From Hymenobacter ginkgonis (GTDB lineage: Bacteria > Bacteroidota > Bacteroidia > Cytophagales > Hymenobacteraceae), in assembly GCF_009755225.1 (NCBI RefSeq), contig NZ_WQKZ01000002.1, positions 310,001 through 374,000 of the forward strand: DNA of 64,000 bases, given 5' to 3'. The notes under the pieces were generated by a model. The model worked only from the letters and a program-made list of their open reading frames with translations, was not told where the DNA came from and did not search any database. Shown here one piece after another: positions 43,791-53,205 of this stretch (positions are counted from its first letter, which is position 1; every line of letters starts with the position of its first letter). A program made the translations under genes and the position numbers.

Positions 43791-43826
43791 AAACGGCCCC
43801 ACTCTCTGGCGAGAATGGGGCCGTTT
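43791..43826. terminator. Bidirectional hairpin
   Basis: 16-base arms AAACGGCCCCACTCTC and GAGAATGGGGCCGTTT with one G-T mismatch and loop TGGC; a T-rich tract follows on the plus strand. It lies between convergent genes. Confidence 0.7.
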
Positions 43827-43850
43827 GCTTTTTGATTACTGCGCGCCGCC

Positions 43851-46800
43851 TTACTTCTTCGTCGTATCAGCAGCAGCGGGAGCCGCCGCCTTTTTCCTAC
43901 CCCCAAACAAACTGTTGAGGCCCGCGCCAATGGCTTGCTTGGCTTTTTCCTGCGCCTCCAGTTTCTTCTTCTGGATTTCAAGGTTGAGCTGCTCTTGGGC
44001 GTTTTGCTGCGTCACGGCCGTGGCTTTTTGTGAGCTGTCGGTTTTTGCGCGGTTTTTATTGGCTAAGTCGAGCAGCGTGCTGGTGAGCTTGGTTTTCACC
44101 ACGTTGGTAACGAGCGTTTTGCCCTGGTCTTTGAGGCTGCCGCTGGTCAGCTTCACTACCGGGCTCGCTATGTTGCCGCCAATGTTGAGGCCGAGCGTCA
44201 CGCGGTCGGTACCCTGGATATTTTGCACGCCCGTGAGCTGTGTGAGCTTGCTGTTCAGGGCGTTGCCGAGCTTGCCAGTGGGCGCGTTGATGGCCGCCAC
44301 ATACGAGAGCAGGCCGGCCAAGCTGTTGGTGCCGCCCAGCGTCATCTTCACGTCGCCGATGGTCAGGTCGAAGGGCTGCACCACCAGGTTGCCATTCACG
44401 ATTTGGGCGTTGACAATCTTGTTCAGCACTTGCAAATTTTTGAGTTCGGGCAGGGTCGTGAGACTCGAAATCTGCGTCAGTACCGGCGATTGCAACACGC
44501 TGGCTTTAACAATGTCAAACAGCCCTTTGCCGCTCAGCGAGCTAAGCTTGGGCAGCATGTCCTCGTCCATTTCGCCGCTCACGCTGAAGTTGGTGCCAAA
44601 CACGCCCTGCACCGTCGAGGCCAGCGGCACCAGCGCCTTCACCGTGTTGAAAGCCTTGAAGGCATTCTGGAAATCAAGGTTCTTGATGTTCAGCCCCAAG
44701 TCAAACTTCGGGTGCGCCAGGTCCTGGGTATTATAGCTGCCCGTGGTGCCAAACGTGGCGCCTAGGGTATTGAAGGTCAAATTCTTAAGCGAAGCAACTT
44801 CGTTTTTTACCGCTACCGTGCCGCTGGCGTTGGTCAGCTTCAGGTTGTCGTAGGTCACGTTATCAACCTTGCTGTTAAGTACCAAGTCGAAGAACTTCGG
44901 AATCGGCACTACCCCCGTCGCTTTGGCTGGAGCAGCCTTGCCAGTAGCGGTCGATTTCTCGCTCACCGGGTCCACCATAAACTCGTTCACGTTGAAGTTG
45001 TGCGAGGTCACGTTCATGGTGCCGCGCAGCGGCTGGCCTGGTGTGAAGAGGTAGCCCAGGTAGTTGCTCACCGTGCCGTTGGCCGCAAAGTCGGAGCTGC
45101 CGGCTGTGCCGTTCAGGCTCTGAATTGTAATCTGGTTATTGTTGAACGTGCCCGCCGCGCTGCTGATAGCCACGCCCTGCGGCAAGTCTTTGCTCTTGTA
45201 GGTCACGTTTTTAGCTTGCACCGTGCCGCTGGCTTTCACGTTTTGGTAGCGGCCGGCTTCTACGTCGGCCATGTTGCCGGCCGCCGCCACGTTGCCCGAC
45301 ACGCGGCCGGTTACGGTCATGCCGTCGAGCGGGAAAATCTTGGTGATTTTGGTGAGGTCCACCGTGCCCTTCACATTGGCGTCGAATATTGGCGCGTTGA
45401 TGTTGTGCGCCGTGAGGCGGCCATCGAGTGGCTCGCCTTCCAGCATCATGTGAAATTGCGGCAGATTCACGTAGGTATCGTTCACCTGGCCAGTGGTGTT
45501 TACTACTGTGCCGTTGAGGTTAATATCCTCAATCGGCGCCGGAAATTTATTCGACTTCACGTAGCCGTTCGTCATCTTAATGGCGGCATTTACCACCGGC
45601 ATCTGCGTTTTCGAGTACGTACCCTTGCCCGTGGCATCCACGAAAAACTGGCCGCGCATGTTCAGGCCGGGCACGGGGTACACCTTCAGCGCCTCGGCCA
45701 GGTTCACGTTGGCTTTCACGCGGCCGTCCACTTTCATGGGGTCGAGGCCGTCGATGGCGACGTTGCCGTCTACCGGGTTGGTGCCCAAGTCGAGATGAAA
45801 CTGCGACACGTTGACCTTAACATTGTTGGTGAAGCCCGACGGGTTGTCAACTACCATTTTCACGTTGATGTTCTTGGCTTCCTGCGGCAAGTCGGGATAC
45901 TTGAAGCGGCCATTGGTCACGGCCAGGTTCACACCGTAGCCGGGCATGTGCAGCTTGTTTTGCACGCCCTTGTAGTAGCCGTTGAAAGCCACCTGGCCGC
46001 CCGCTTCCACGTTCTTAAACTTCTCCGTAAACACACCCGGCACCAAGCTCAGGATATTTTTGAAGTCGGTTTGCAGCGCCTTAAAAGTCACGTCGTAGGT
46101 AATGTCCGTGGCGTTGGGCAGCCCAATGGCCCCCGCAAAGCTGAACGGGAAATCGTTGAGCTTCACCTGGTTTTCCTTAAAGGTGTAAAGGCTCTTGTTG
46201 AGGTCCATGCGCATGGCAATGTCGGCATTCACCTGTTTATCAGTCAGGTAATCGATGCCGGCGTAGTTGGCCGTGAGCTTATTAATCGTGGTATTCGAGG
46301 TCAGGTCGAAGATATTGCTGGCAAAATCGCCCTTGCCCGAGTGGTTCACGCCGCGCGCATCCAAGCGCACCGGAATAGTCAGGTCTTCGTAGCGCAGCCG
46401 GCCGTCGGTGATGTTCCAGCCCCGGATGGCCAGATTTACCTGGCTGGTATCCTGGCCTTTCGCGGCAGCGGCCGAATCCGAAATCATGATATCCCAGTTG
46501 GGCCGGCCGCTTTTGAGCACGCGCACCGAGAATTCTGGCCGGTCGAGCGCCACGCTTTTAATGTCAATCTGCTGGCCCCGCACCACCGACATCAAGTCTA
46601 GCCCCACGCGCAACTGCGGCAAATACACCAGCGTATCGCGGCTGAACGAATCGAGGCCAATCACGCGCAGGTTCTTGATGTCCAACCCCAAATCGGGGAA
46701 CGTGCTCAGCAGCGTTACGCCAATATCGTCGGGGTTATACTGCACTTTGGCCCGCACGCGCTGCGCTATCTGCTTATCGGCCAGCGCCCGCAGCTTGTCT

Positions 46801-46883
46801 TTGAATAAAAAGGGTGCCGCCGCCAGCAGTGCGACTACCAGCACTAGAAATACCAGAAAACCGAGCAGAATCTTTCGCATCAT
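43851..46883 (-). CDS. AsmA family inner-membrane-anchored protein
   Basis: A protein of about 1010 residues. A single N-terminal membrane helix (MMRKILLGFLVFLVLVVALL) is followed by the AsmA signature near the start (QIAQRVRAKVQYNPDDIGVT, LLSTFPDLGLDIKNLRV). The body is a long repeated beta-strand groove. The C-terminal segment (VTLGLNIGGNIASPVVKL) is also typical, and the tail is Lys/Gln-rich coiled coil. AsmA-like proteins bridge the periplasm and are linked to lipid transport and outer-membrane assembly. Two adjacent ATGs (46883 and 46880) are both possible. Confidence 0.88.
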   Translation of the reverse strand: MMRKILLGFLVFLVLVVALLAAAPFLFKDKLRALADKQIAQRVRAKVQYNPDDIGVTLLSTFPDLGLDIKNLRVIGLDSFSRDTLVYLPQLRVGLDLMSVVRGQQIDIKSVALDRPEFSVRVLKSGRPNWDIMISDSAAAAKGQDTSQVNLAIRGWNITDGRLRYEDLTIPVRLDARGVNHSGKGDFASNIFDLTSNTTINKLTANYAGIDYLTDKQVNADIAMRMDLNKSLYTFKENQVKLNDFPFSFAGAIGLPNATDITYDVTFKALQTDFKNILSLVPGVFTEKFKNVEAGGQVAFNGYYKGVQNKLHMPGYGVNLAVTNGRFKYPDLPQEAKNINVKMVVDNPSGFTNNVKVNVSQFHLDLGTNPVDGNVAIDGLDPMKVDGRVKANVNLAEALKVYPVPGLNMRGQFFVDATGKGTYSKTQMPVVNAAIKMTNGYVKSNKFPAPIEDINLNGTVVNTTGQVNDTYVNLPQFHMMLEGEPLDGRLTAHNINAPIFDANVKGTVDLTKITKIFPLDGMTVTGRVSGNVAAAGNMADVEAGRYQNVKASGTVQAKNVTYKSKDLPQGVAISSAAGTFNNNQITIQSLNGTAGSSDFAANGTVSNYLGYLFTPGQPLRGTMNVTSHNFNVNEFMVDPVSEKSTATGKAAPAKATGVVPIPKFFDLVLNSKVDNVTYDNLKLTNASGTVAVKNEVASLKNLTFNTLGATFGTTGSYNTQDLAHPKFDLGLNIKNLDFQNAFKAFNTVKALVPLASTVQGVFGTNFSVSGEMDEDMLPKLSSLSGKGLFDIVKASVLQSPVLTQISSLTTLPELKNLQVLNKIVNAQIVNGNLVVQPFDLTIGDVKMTLGGTNSLAGLLSYVAAINAPTGKLGNALNSKLTQLTGVQNIQGTDRVTLGLNIGGNIASPVVKLTSGSLKDQGKTLVTNVVKTKLTSTLLDLANKNRAKTDSSQKATAVTQQNAQEQLNLEIQKKKLEAQEKAKQAIGAGLNSLFGGRKKAAAPAAADTTKK

Positions 46884-46908
46884 GGAGAGGTAAGGAAGTG
46901 GCTTGGGG

Positions 46909-46916
46909 CAAAAATA
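46909..46916 (-). promoter_or_regulatory. Candidate -7 box for the AsmA gene
   Basis: On the minus strand this reads TATTTTTG, matching TAnnTTTG, 25 bases upstream of the start codon. The -33 element is unclear. Confidence 0.35.
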
Positions 46917-47042
46917 AGCCGTGGCCTTTCCCAGCTTAACGCGAAAATGAGGCCGATTGCACCCAAGTATTGCATTTTTTCTGCCAACCAGCGGAGTTTG
47001 CCTATTAAAAACGGCTTGCAATACTACCTCTGATGCCTTAAG

Positions 47043-47083
47043 CCTGAACGTCCTGCTGAGCTTGTCAAAGTAGGACGTTCAGG
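47043..47083. repeat. Truncated REP-like palindrome
   Basis: 12-bp arms CCTGAACGTCCT and AGGACGTTCAGG flank GCTGAGCTTGTCAAAGT. It keeps the outer part of the GAACGTCCTGCTGAGC family and has lost the central stem. Confidence 0.7.
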
Positions 47084-47098
47084 TTTTGGATTAGCTAA

Positions 47099-48721
47099 TT
47101 ATTTACTAGCCGTTTGCTCCAAGAACTGGTAGCGCGGCCGGGTTTGGTCGGGTTCGGCTTTGGTGGTCACGTCTATGCGCAGCACCTGGCCGCCGCTTTG
47201 GCTGGCGGCTGGCCAGGGGGGTAGGGCCGGGCCATTCGGGTTACCGGTTTTGATGAAGTTGGCAAAGTACGCCTGCATCGTTTCCGACACCTGGTAATCA
47301 TCGGGCGTCCAAGCATATACCTTATTCGTGGCCAGGTTGCCCAGCGCGTACTCAATCTCGGCCGAGTGCACGGCGCCCTTGGCGGGCGGAGCGGGGGCCC
47401 CGTTGCCGGTGCCTTTTACTACCCCCCCGGCCAGGCCGGCGGTAGCGTTGCCCATTTCGGGCGTCATGGCCGGGCGGGGGCGGGCGTAGAGGTAGCGGTA
47501 CACGGGCTTGCCGCCGGTCTGGATTTGCGCGTCGGCCCACTTCCAAGTGCCGTAGCCGATGAAGCGGTCGCTGGCCAAGTTGTTGGCGGCTTGCTCTACC
47601 TCGGCGTCGGTGGTGGCGGGGTAGAGGCGCAGCACGTCGGCGGCCTTCTCTCCGTACAGCTTCTGCACGGCAGCGCGGTAGCTATCGGCCGTGGGCGCGG
47701 CCGGGCCCATCAAAGCTTGGTAACTCATTTCCTGCGAGTTCCAGCCCACCAGCAGGGGCACGTGCGCTTGCTGGCCAGCTGCGAATATTTCGGTGGGCTG
47801 GCGGGGCAGGAAGTAGCCATCTACCACCGCCGAGAAGCGCGGGGCGCCTGGCTTGCCGGTAGCCTCTAGCACTTGCTGCGCAGGCAGGGCCCGCAATGCC
47901 GCGAGCGAACTGGCCCCCAGCGTGCTGGCAAACGCTACCCCCGTCTGCTCGCCTTGGGCGAGGGTAGGCAGCGGCTGCAACCCCAGCAGCGAGCCGCTTT
48001 CGCCAATGGCGCCCGCCATGAGATTTTTCGCCAGCGGCGAAGCCATCTGGGCGCTCACCGAAAACGAACCCGCCGACTCGCCCGCGATGGTCACGTGCTG
48101 CGGGTCGCCGCCGAAGGCCGCAATGTTCTGCTGCACCCAGCGCATGGCCGCCGCTTGGTCGAGCAGGCCGTAGTTGCCGGAGGCGTGGTTGGGCGACTCC
48201 TTGGTGAGCTCAGGGTGAGCCATGAAGCCGAATACGCCGAGCCGGTAGTTCACCGTCACGGTTACGATGCCGCGCTTGGCCAGACTTTCGCCGTCGTAGC
48301 GCGGCTCCGAGCCGTCGCCGGCCACGAAGCCACCGCCGTAGAAATACACTAGCACCGGCCGCTTCTCCTGGGCCGATTTGGCGCCCGTCCACACGTTCAA
48401 ATACAGGCAGTCCTCGCTCACGCCATTCGAGCGAAAGTTCATATCGCCAAACAGCGGTAGCTGCATGGCACGCGGGCCAAACTGCGTGGCAGGTCGCACG
48501 TTAGCCCACTTCGGAGCGGGCTGCGGCGCCTGCCAGCGACGCGGCCCCACCGGCGGTGCGGCGTACGGAATGCCCTTGAACTCGTGGATGCCGCTCGGGG
48601 TGGTAGCGCCGGCCAGCCGGCCGGCAGCTATTTGCACCTGGTTTTTGGGTAGGTCGCCTGCGCTCTGGGCCACGGCCACAGTGGTCAGGAAAAAGGTGGG
48701 TAGGGAAAGAAGCAATTTCAT
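47099..48721 (-). CDS. Carboxylesterase type B
   Basis: A 540-residue exported esterase with a signal peptide ending AVAQS. Family landmarks are FKGIPYAAPPVGPRRWQAPQ, SEDCLYLNVWTG, the oxyanion hole YFYGGGFVAGDG, and the nucleophile elbow IAGESAGSFSV. The Glu and His regions lie later (one candidate is HSAEIEYALGN, which retains the His/Glu order). It hydrolyses carboxylic esters in the periplasm or outside. The natural substrate is unknown. The in-frame extension upstream to 48838 crosses a terminator and was rejected. Confidence 0.92.
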   Translation of the reverse strand: MKLLLSLPTFFLTTVAVAQSAGDLPKNQVQIAAGRLAGATTPSGIHEFKGIPYAAPPVGPRRWQAPQPAPKWANVRPATQFGPRAMQLPLFGDMNFRSNGVSEDCLYLNVWTGAKSAQEKRPVLVYFYGGGFVAGDGSEPRYDGESLAKRGIVTVTVNYRLGVFGFMAHPELTKESPNHASGNYGLLDQAAAMRWVQQNIAAFGGDPQHVTIAGESAGSFSVSAQMASPLAKNLMAGAIGESGSLLGLQPLPTLAQGEQTGVAFASTLGASSLAALRALPAQQVLEATGKPGAPRFSAVVDGYFLPRQPTEIFAAGQQAHVPLLVGWNSQEMSYQALMGPAAPTADSYRAAVQKLYGEKAADVLRLYPATTDAEVEQAANNLASDRFIGYGTWKWADAQIQTGGKPVYRYLYARPRPAMTPEMGNATAGLAGGVVKGTGNGAPAPPAKGAVHSAEIEYALGNLATNKVYAWTPDDYQVSETMQAYFANFIKTGNPNGPALPPWPAASQSGGQVLRIDVTTKAEPDQTRPRYQFLEQTASK

Positions 48722-48836
48722 ACTGGCAAGGTAGTAGTGCGAAGCTTTCGTGTTGCCTATGAGTAGCCGCGGACTACCCCAAGCGCCACTGCCCGCTAGC
48801 GCCAGCCTGCGCCGCCGCGGCGTATGCCTTACGCGC

Positions 48837-48872
48837 AAAAAGCCCCGTCGCTGGGCAGCAACGGGGCTTTTC
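48837..48872 (-). terminator. Terminator of htpG
   Basis: Arms AAAAAGCCCCGT / ACGGGGCTTTT enclose a 12-base loop, 30 bases after the htpG stop codon. Confidence 0.8.
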
Positions 48873-48901
48873 TCAACTTACTTACCTTATTACGCTCCAG
48901 C

Positions 48902-50731
48902 TTACAGCAGTTCAGTGCTGCGCTTCACAAAGGCCGTCAAGGCCTCGCCTTTCAGCATGCCCTGGGCCAGCAAGGCTAGGTCGAAAGCCTGTTTGGCTAC
49001 CGTTTCGCCGCCGTCGGCCAGTACTTTCTGCACAATGGGGCTATTGGCATTCACCGTCACGTCGAACGAGTCGGGGAAACCGCCGAACATCTGCATACCA
49101 CCGCCACCGCCGGTGCGCTGCATGTCCTTCATGCGGCGCATGAACTCGTTTTGGGTAATAACCACCGGCGCATCCTGCGGCGAGAGGGCCGCTACTTTAA
49201 CGTGCATCGCATCGTTGCTGATAGCTGTCTTGAAGATGTCGGTCAGCTTGGTCTGGTCGTCCTCGCTCAGCACGCTGGCCGGGGCTTCGTCTTTCTCAAT
49301 AAGCTGGCTGATGGTAGCCGCATCGACGCGCTTAAACGAAGTTTTCTCCAACTTCTGCTCTAGTTGGCCAATGAAGTGCGGGTCAAGCACCTGGTCCATA
49401 TTTAGCACGTCGTAGCCGCGCTCCTGGGCTGCTGCCACAAAGCCGTGCTGGCCTTCGGCATCGGTCGTATAGAGCACCACAGTGTTGCCATCTTTATCCT
49501 GCTGGTTGGCCTGGATGTGCTCGGTGTATTCCGTGAGGGTGTACAGCTTACCTTCGACGCTTTTCAGCAGCACAAAGTCCTTGGCGCGCTCGTAGAATTT
49601 CTCATCCGAGAGCATGCCATATTTCACAAACAGCCCAATATCAGCCCATTTCTCCTCGTAGCCGGGGCGGTCCTTGCGGAACAGCTCGCCGAGCTTATCG
49701 GCCACCTTGCGGGTGATGTAGGTATTGATTTTGCGCACCGCGGCGTCGGCTTGCAGGAAGCTGCGCGACACGTTCAGCGGAATATCGGGCGAGTCAATCA
49801 CGCCGTGCAACAGCATCAGAAACTCGGGCACCACGTCCTTCACCTCGTCGGTGATGAACACCTGGCGCGAGTACAGCTGAATCTTGTTGCGCGAGAATTG
49901 CAGCTCGTCCTTCACCTTCGGGAAATACAGAATACCCGTCAGATTGAAAGGATAGTCTACGTTGAGGTGAATCCAAAACAGCGGCTCATCCATCGACATG
50001 GGGTAGAGCTCCTGGTAAAACTTCTTGTAGTCCTCATCCGTCAGCTCCGAAGGCTGCTTGGTCCAGATGGGGGTAGTATCGTTAATCAGCTCCCCCTCAA
50101 ACTCAATCGGAATGGGCAAGAACTTGCAGTACTTGCTGAGGATGGTGCGCAGCCGAGCTTCTTCCAAAAACTCGTCCGAGTCTTCGGCCACGTGCAGCAC
50201 CACGTCGGTGCCGCGCTCGGCTTTGGCATGCTCGCCAGTGGGCTCGTCGAGGGTGTACTGAGTGCTGCCGTCGCAGGTCCAGTGGGCGGTCAGGGTATCT
50301 TCCTTATACGACTTCGACCAGATTTCAACTTCACTCGATACCATGAAGGCCGAGTAAAAGCCCAGGCCGAACTGCCCAATTATCTGGTCCTTGGTTTGAG
50401 CATCCTTCTCCTTGTACTTCTCCACAAACTCGGTGGCGCCGGAGAAAGCAATCTGGTTGATGTACTTCTTGATTTCGTCGGCCGTCATGCCTAGGCCGTG
50501 GTCCGAAATCGTGATTTTGCGGGCGTCTTTGTCCACCGTTACGCGCACTTTCAGCTCGCCCAGTTCGCCGGTATACTCGCCTAGCGCGGCTAGGCTTTTG
50601 AGCTTCTGGGTAGCATCAACAGCGTTGCTGACCAATTCCCGCAGGAAAATTTCGTGGTCAGAATACAAGAACTTCTTAATAATCGGGAAGATGTTCTCGG
50701 TATGGATGGAGATGGAGCCGGTTTCGGACAT
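48902..50731 (-). CDS. htpG: Hsp90 chaperone HtpG
   Basis: The 609-residue ATP-dependent chaperone shows the GHKL ATPase motifs: HEIFLRELVSNAVDATQKLK, ISDHGLGMTADEI and GQFGLGFYSAFMV. The middle domain has NVSRSFLQADAAVRKI. The C-terminal dimerisation part follows. The start is ATG 50731 (MSETGSISIHTENIFPIIKK). Length is normal. The preceding frame up to 50821 runs through the terminator of the upstream gene. Confidence 0.96.
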   Translation of the reverse strand: MSETGSISIHTENIFPIIKKFLYSDHEIFLRELVSNAVDATQKLKSLAALGEYTGELGELKVRVTVDKDARKITISDHGLGMTADEIKKYINQIAFSGATEFVEKYKEKDAQTKDQIIGQFGLGFYSAFMVSSEVEIWSKSYKEDTLTAHWTCDGSTQYTLDEPTGEHAKAERGTDVVLHVAEDSDEFLEEARLRTILSKYCKFLPIPIEFEGELINDTTPIWTKQPSELTDEDYKKFYQELYPMSMDEPLFWIHLNVDYPFNLTGILYFPKVKDELQFSRNKIQLYSRQVFITDEVKDVVPEFLMLLHGVIDSPDIPLNVSRSFLQADAAVRKINTYITRKVADKLGELFRKDRPGYEEKWADIGLFVKYGMLSDEKFYERAKDFVLLKSVEGKLYTLTEYTEHIQANQQDKDGNTVVLYTTDAEGQHGFVAAAQERGYDVLNMDQVLDPHFIGQLEQKLEKTSFKRVDAATISQLIEKDEAPASVLSEDDQTKLTDIFKTAISNDAMHVKVAALSPQDAPVVITQNEFMRRMKDMQRTGGGGGMQMFGGFPDSFDVTVNANSPIVQKVLADGGETVAKQAFDLALLAQGMLKGEALTAFVKRSTELL

Positions 50732-50756
50732 CGGAATAGCGAAATAGGTGGAAAAC

Positions 50757-50797
50757 AAAAAAGCTGACCAACGGCCCCCAAGGGAACGCTGGTCAGC
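50757..50797 (-). terminator. Terminator of the 50857 gene
   Basis: Arms GCTGACCAACG (50763-50773) and CGCTGGTCAGC (50787-50797), one mismatch; on the minus strand TTTTTTGTTTT follows. Confidence 0.75.
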
Positions 50798-50856
50798 TGG
50801 CTGGTTCAAAGGCTGTTCCAAGCTGGTTGTATCTGCCAGGTTGGCAGCGCCGCAGG

Positions 50857-51360
50857 CTACAGCAGCAAGTAGTTGGCCCTAGACTCGGCCACTCCGTCGG
50901 GCCGGGCCGCAGGCAGCTCGCTAGCCCGCTGCCACTCGGCCAGCAGGGCAGGCAAGCGCGGGGTATTGCCCGCGAGCCAGTGCATGGCCGAATCGCCTAC
51001 CACAAAAAACTGCACGTCGAACCGAATTAGTGGGCGCACCGCCATGAGCAAACCTTCCACTACGTGCTGGTTATAAGCCCGCTTGTTCGACAGAATAATC
51101 ACAACTTGCTCGAGCGGTAGGCGCAGCACCCCCGGCATAAAGTACGTACTCAGCCACAGCTGGTCGTACACTGGTATATCGGGTAAACTCTCTATTTCTA
51201 CTAATATACGGGTAGCAAGAAGTTGCCCCGCCAGCTTGCACAATTGCTCGCAAGCAGACCGAAATCTGTTCATTTTGTGGCCGCCTACCCACTCTACCCG
51301 CAACACATCCGACGTCACATCATGCTGAATACGAAACTCTTTTATACTAGTAAGAATCAT
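50857..51360 (-). CDS. Hypothetical STAS-like or receiver-like cytoplasmic protein
   Basis: The 167 residues show alternating hydrophobic strands and helices: LRVEWVGGHKMNRFRSACEQ, LATRILVEIESLPDI, LPLEQVVIILSNKRAYNQH and FDVQFFVVGDSAMHWLAGN. This order resembles STAS/SpoIIAA-like folds or other single-domain alpha/beta signalling proteins, but no catalytic or phospho-site motif was found. It is upstream of htpG on the same strand, with a terminator between. The function is unknown. Confidence 0.55.
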   Translation of the reverse strand: MILTSIKEFRIQHDVTSDVLRVEWVGGHKMNRFRSACEQLCKLAGQLLATRILVEIESLPDIPVYDQLWLSTYFMPGVLRLPLEQVVIILSNKRAYNQHVVEGLLMAVRPLIRFDVQFFVVGDSAMHWLAGNTPRLPALLAEWQRASELPAARPDGVAESRANYLLL

Positions 51361-51634
51361 AATCTCCTGAAATGAGGTGGGCTAAGTTAGGTGGTACTTA
51401 ACCATTAAGCCGCACACTTACGAAAAAAAGCTTTTACTGGATGGTAGAGACTAGCAAAATTATTTTTCTCGGAATCATTTCGTTAAGGCAGCTTTGGCCT
51501 AAAAAAGTAACTTTAGAGGCACTTTACTGGGTTACAATAACTTTTTTTTGATTTTTGCTCATTAATAAAGCCTGCGCTTATTTCAAGCAGCCGGCAGAGG
51601 CAGGGATACAATAAGCACCCAAAATTATTTACCC

Positions 51635-52132
51635 CTAAGGTGTAAGCCGATGGTACTCTACCTCTTCGAGCACATCCGGCAACTCAGGGCCGGCTTGGAA
51701 AGTTACTATTAACGTGCGGCGCGTGAGTCGCTCCAGGTGCTGGTCATTAAAGGAGGAGCCGCCTTCGGTGGTTGGGCTTTGGCCTAGTAATGTATGGTCG
51801 TGCACTGCATACGTCCCATGCTCGGTGCGCTCGACGCGGCCCGCATTGGTAAGCACAAATAAGTACGTTCCATCGGCCCGAAACTCGACTACCAAGTGCG
51901 CCGCGCCATCCCGAATTTCATTATTCAGGGCTGCCACCTGCGGGTTATCCATCTGGTGCAGAATGGAGTCGGGTACGGCCCGGTCGGCAATGAAGCTGAT
52001 TTGGCGCACTTCCCACTTACCAATCAGCAGGCTTGGCACCTGCGCTTGCACGGCTGGCAACCCACCCGCCCAGGCCAGCAGCACCCCCAGCAAACAACCC
52101 AGCCAGTTCAGTTTGCGGGGGGTAGGGCACAT
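51635..52132 (-). CDS. Secreted lipocalin-like protein
   Basis: A 165-residue protein with an N-terminal signal (WLGCLLGVLLAWAGGLPAVQA). The mature part begins LLIGKWEVRQISFIADRAVP and has EFRADGTYLFVLTNAGRVE and HGTYAVHDHTLL. The G-x-W near the N-terminus followed by paired strands is the pattern of lipocalin-like domains of Bacteroidota. It probably binds a small hydrophobic ligand or has a structural role (inference). It is the next gene downstream of the flavoprotein on the same strand, 29 bases away. Confidence 0.65.
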   Translation of the reverse strand: MCPTPRKLNWLGCLLGVLLAWAGGLPAVQAQVPSLLIGKWEVRQISFIADRAVPDSILHQMDNPQVAALNNEIRDGAAHLVVEFRADGTYLFVLTNAGRVERTEHGTYAVHDHTLLGQSPTTEGGSSFNDQHLERLTRRTLIVTFQAGPELPDVLEEVEYHRLTP

Positions 52133-52161
52133 AAGAACCGGTTTAAGAAAGGGGAATAAAA

Positions 52162-53067
52162 TCAGCTGTTAAAGATAAGCTGCCGGCTTAGCACCGCGCC
52201 TACCCAGCTGCCCGCGGCAATGGCCCCCGCCAACTGGTGCAGCGGCGAGCAACAGTCGCCGGCCGCGTACACACCGGGCACGGTGGTTTGGTTTTGCTCG
52301 TCGATGCGCAGCAGGTTGCGCTCGGTCAACTCGCAGCCTAGCTGGGCGGGTAGGGTGCTGGCCTGCTGCCAGGGCAGCCCGGCGTAGAGCACGGGCAGTG
52401 GGTGACAGTGACCATTGGCCAAGCGCAGGGCGCGGAGCTGCCCCGCCTCGTGCAGCAATTCGGCCACGGGGGTTTCGTTTAGGGCTACACCTTGGGCCGC
52501 CAGCTGCTGCCGCACCTCGGCGCCGAAGGTGGCCGGGCCGTTAGTGAACACGGTTAGGTCGGGCGTCCAGTTGCGCAGCATCGTAACCATGTGGCTCACC
52601 AACTCGCCATTTAGCCACAGGCCGGTGGCTTGGTCGGCTACCTCGTAGCCGTGGCAGTATGGGCAATGAATAATCGACTTGCCCCAGCACGCTACAAAGC
52701 CGGGCACCGGCGGCAGCTCGTCGCGCAGACCACTGGCCAGCAGCAGCTTACCCGAGCTAAAAACCCCTTGAGTAGTAATTACTTCAAACGACCCGTTGGG
52801 CAGCTTGGTGGCGGCCGTGGCCTCAGCTTCTAGGAGGGCAACGGTGGGGTAGGCCGCCACCTGCTGGCGGGCACGGGCGGCTAGGTCGGCGGGCGCGGTG
52901 CCATCGTGCAGAAGCAAGTTGTGCGCATAGGGCGTGAAGCGATTGCGGGGCCGACGGGCATCGAGGACCAGCACGCGGCGCCGGGCGCGGCCCAAGGCCA
53001 TGGCAGCGCTCAGCCCGGCGTAGCTACCGCCGATGATAATCACTTCGGGAGAAGGAGGGTTAAACAT
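52162..53067 (-). CDS. NAD(P)/FAD-dependent oxidoreductase, thioredoxin-reductase-like
   Basis: The 301-residue flavoprotein has the FAD motif VIIIGGSYAGLSAAMALGRA, the redox-type CPYCHGYEV segment and a C-terminal GVYAAGDCCSPLHQLAGAIA. CxxC with this spacing is found in thioredoxin reductases and in class-I dithiol oxidases of holomycin/gliotoxin type. A canonical NADPH-binding GxGxxA motif is not evident; the corresponding part (QATGLWLNGELVSHMVTMLR) is altered, so it may be an oxidase rather than a reductase. It is transcribed divergently from the metal-handling locus, sharing its regulatory region. Confidence 0.82.
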   Translation of the reverse strand: MFNPPSPEVIIIGGSYAGLSAAMALGRARRRVLVLDARRPRNRFTPYAHNLLLHDGTAPADLAARARQQVAAYPTVALLEAEATAATKLPNGSFEVITTQGVFSSGKLLLASGLRDELPPVPGFVACWGKSIIHCPYCHGYEVADQATGLWLNGELVSHMVTMLRNWTPDLTVFTNGPATFGAEVRQQLAAQGVALNETPVAELLHEAGQLRALRLANGHCHPLPVLYAGLPWQQASTLPAQLGCELTERNLLRIDEQNQTTVPGVYAAGDCCSPLHQLAGAIAAGSWVGAVLSRQLIFNS

Positions 53068-53174
53068 CTGTAGTCAGTACTAGTGAGAAAAGGATGTTGA
53101 ACCTGCTAGCTGCCCTACCCCAGCCACCAGGCCGCAGCTGGGAACAGAGCAGAACAACACAGGCAGGCTGCAAC

Positions 53175-53205
53175 CAAAGATAGCCAGCCGAACTTTAAAT
53201 GCAAC
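53175..53205 (-). promoter_or_regulatory. Divergent promoter for the flavoprotein gene
   Basis: On the minus strand: GTTG (53205-53202), 19-base spacer, TATCTTTG (53182-53175), an exact -7 match. The -33 part and most of the spacer lie inside the 45-bp palindrome. Confidence 0.5.

Noticed and set aside
43687..44736. 349-codon plus-strand frame beginning in a palindromic repeat
   Set aside because: Its first part is repeat sequence and the rest is antisense to the AsmA gene.
45000..46601. 533-codon plus-strand frame opposite the AsmA gene
   Set aside because: Antisense shadow with Val/His/Arg bias and no recognisable motif.
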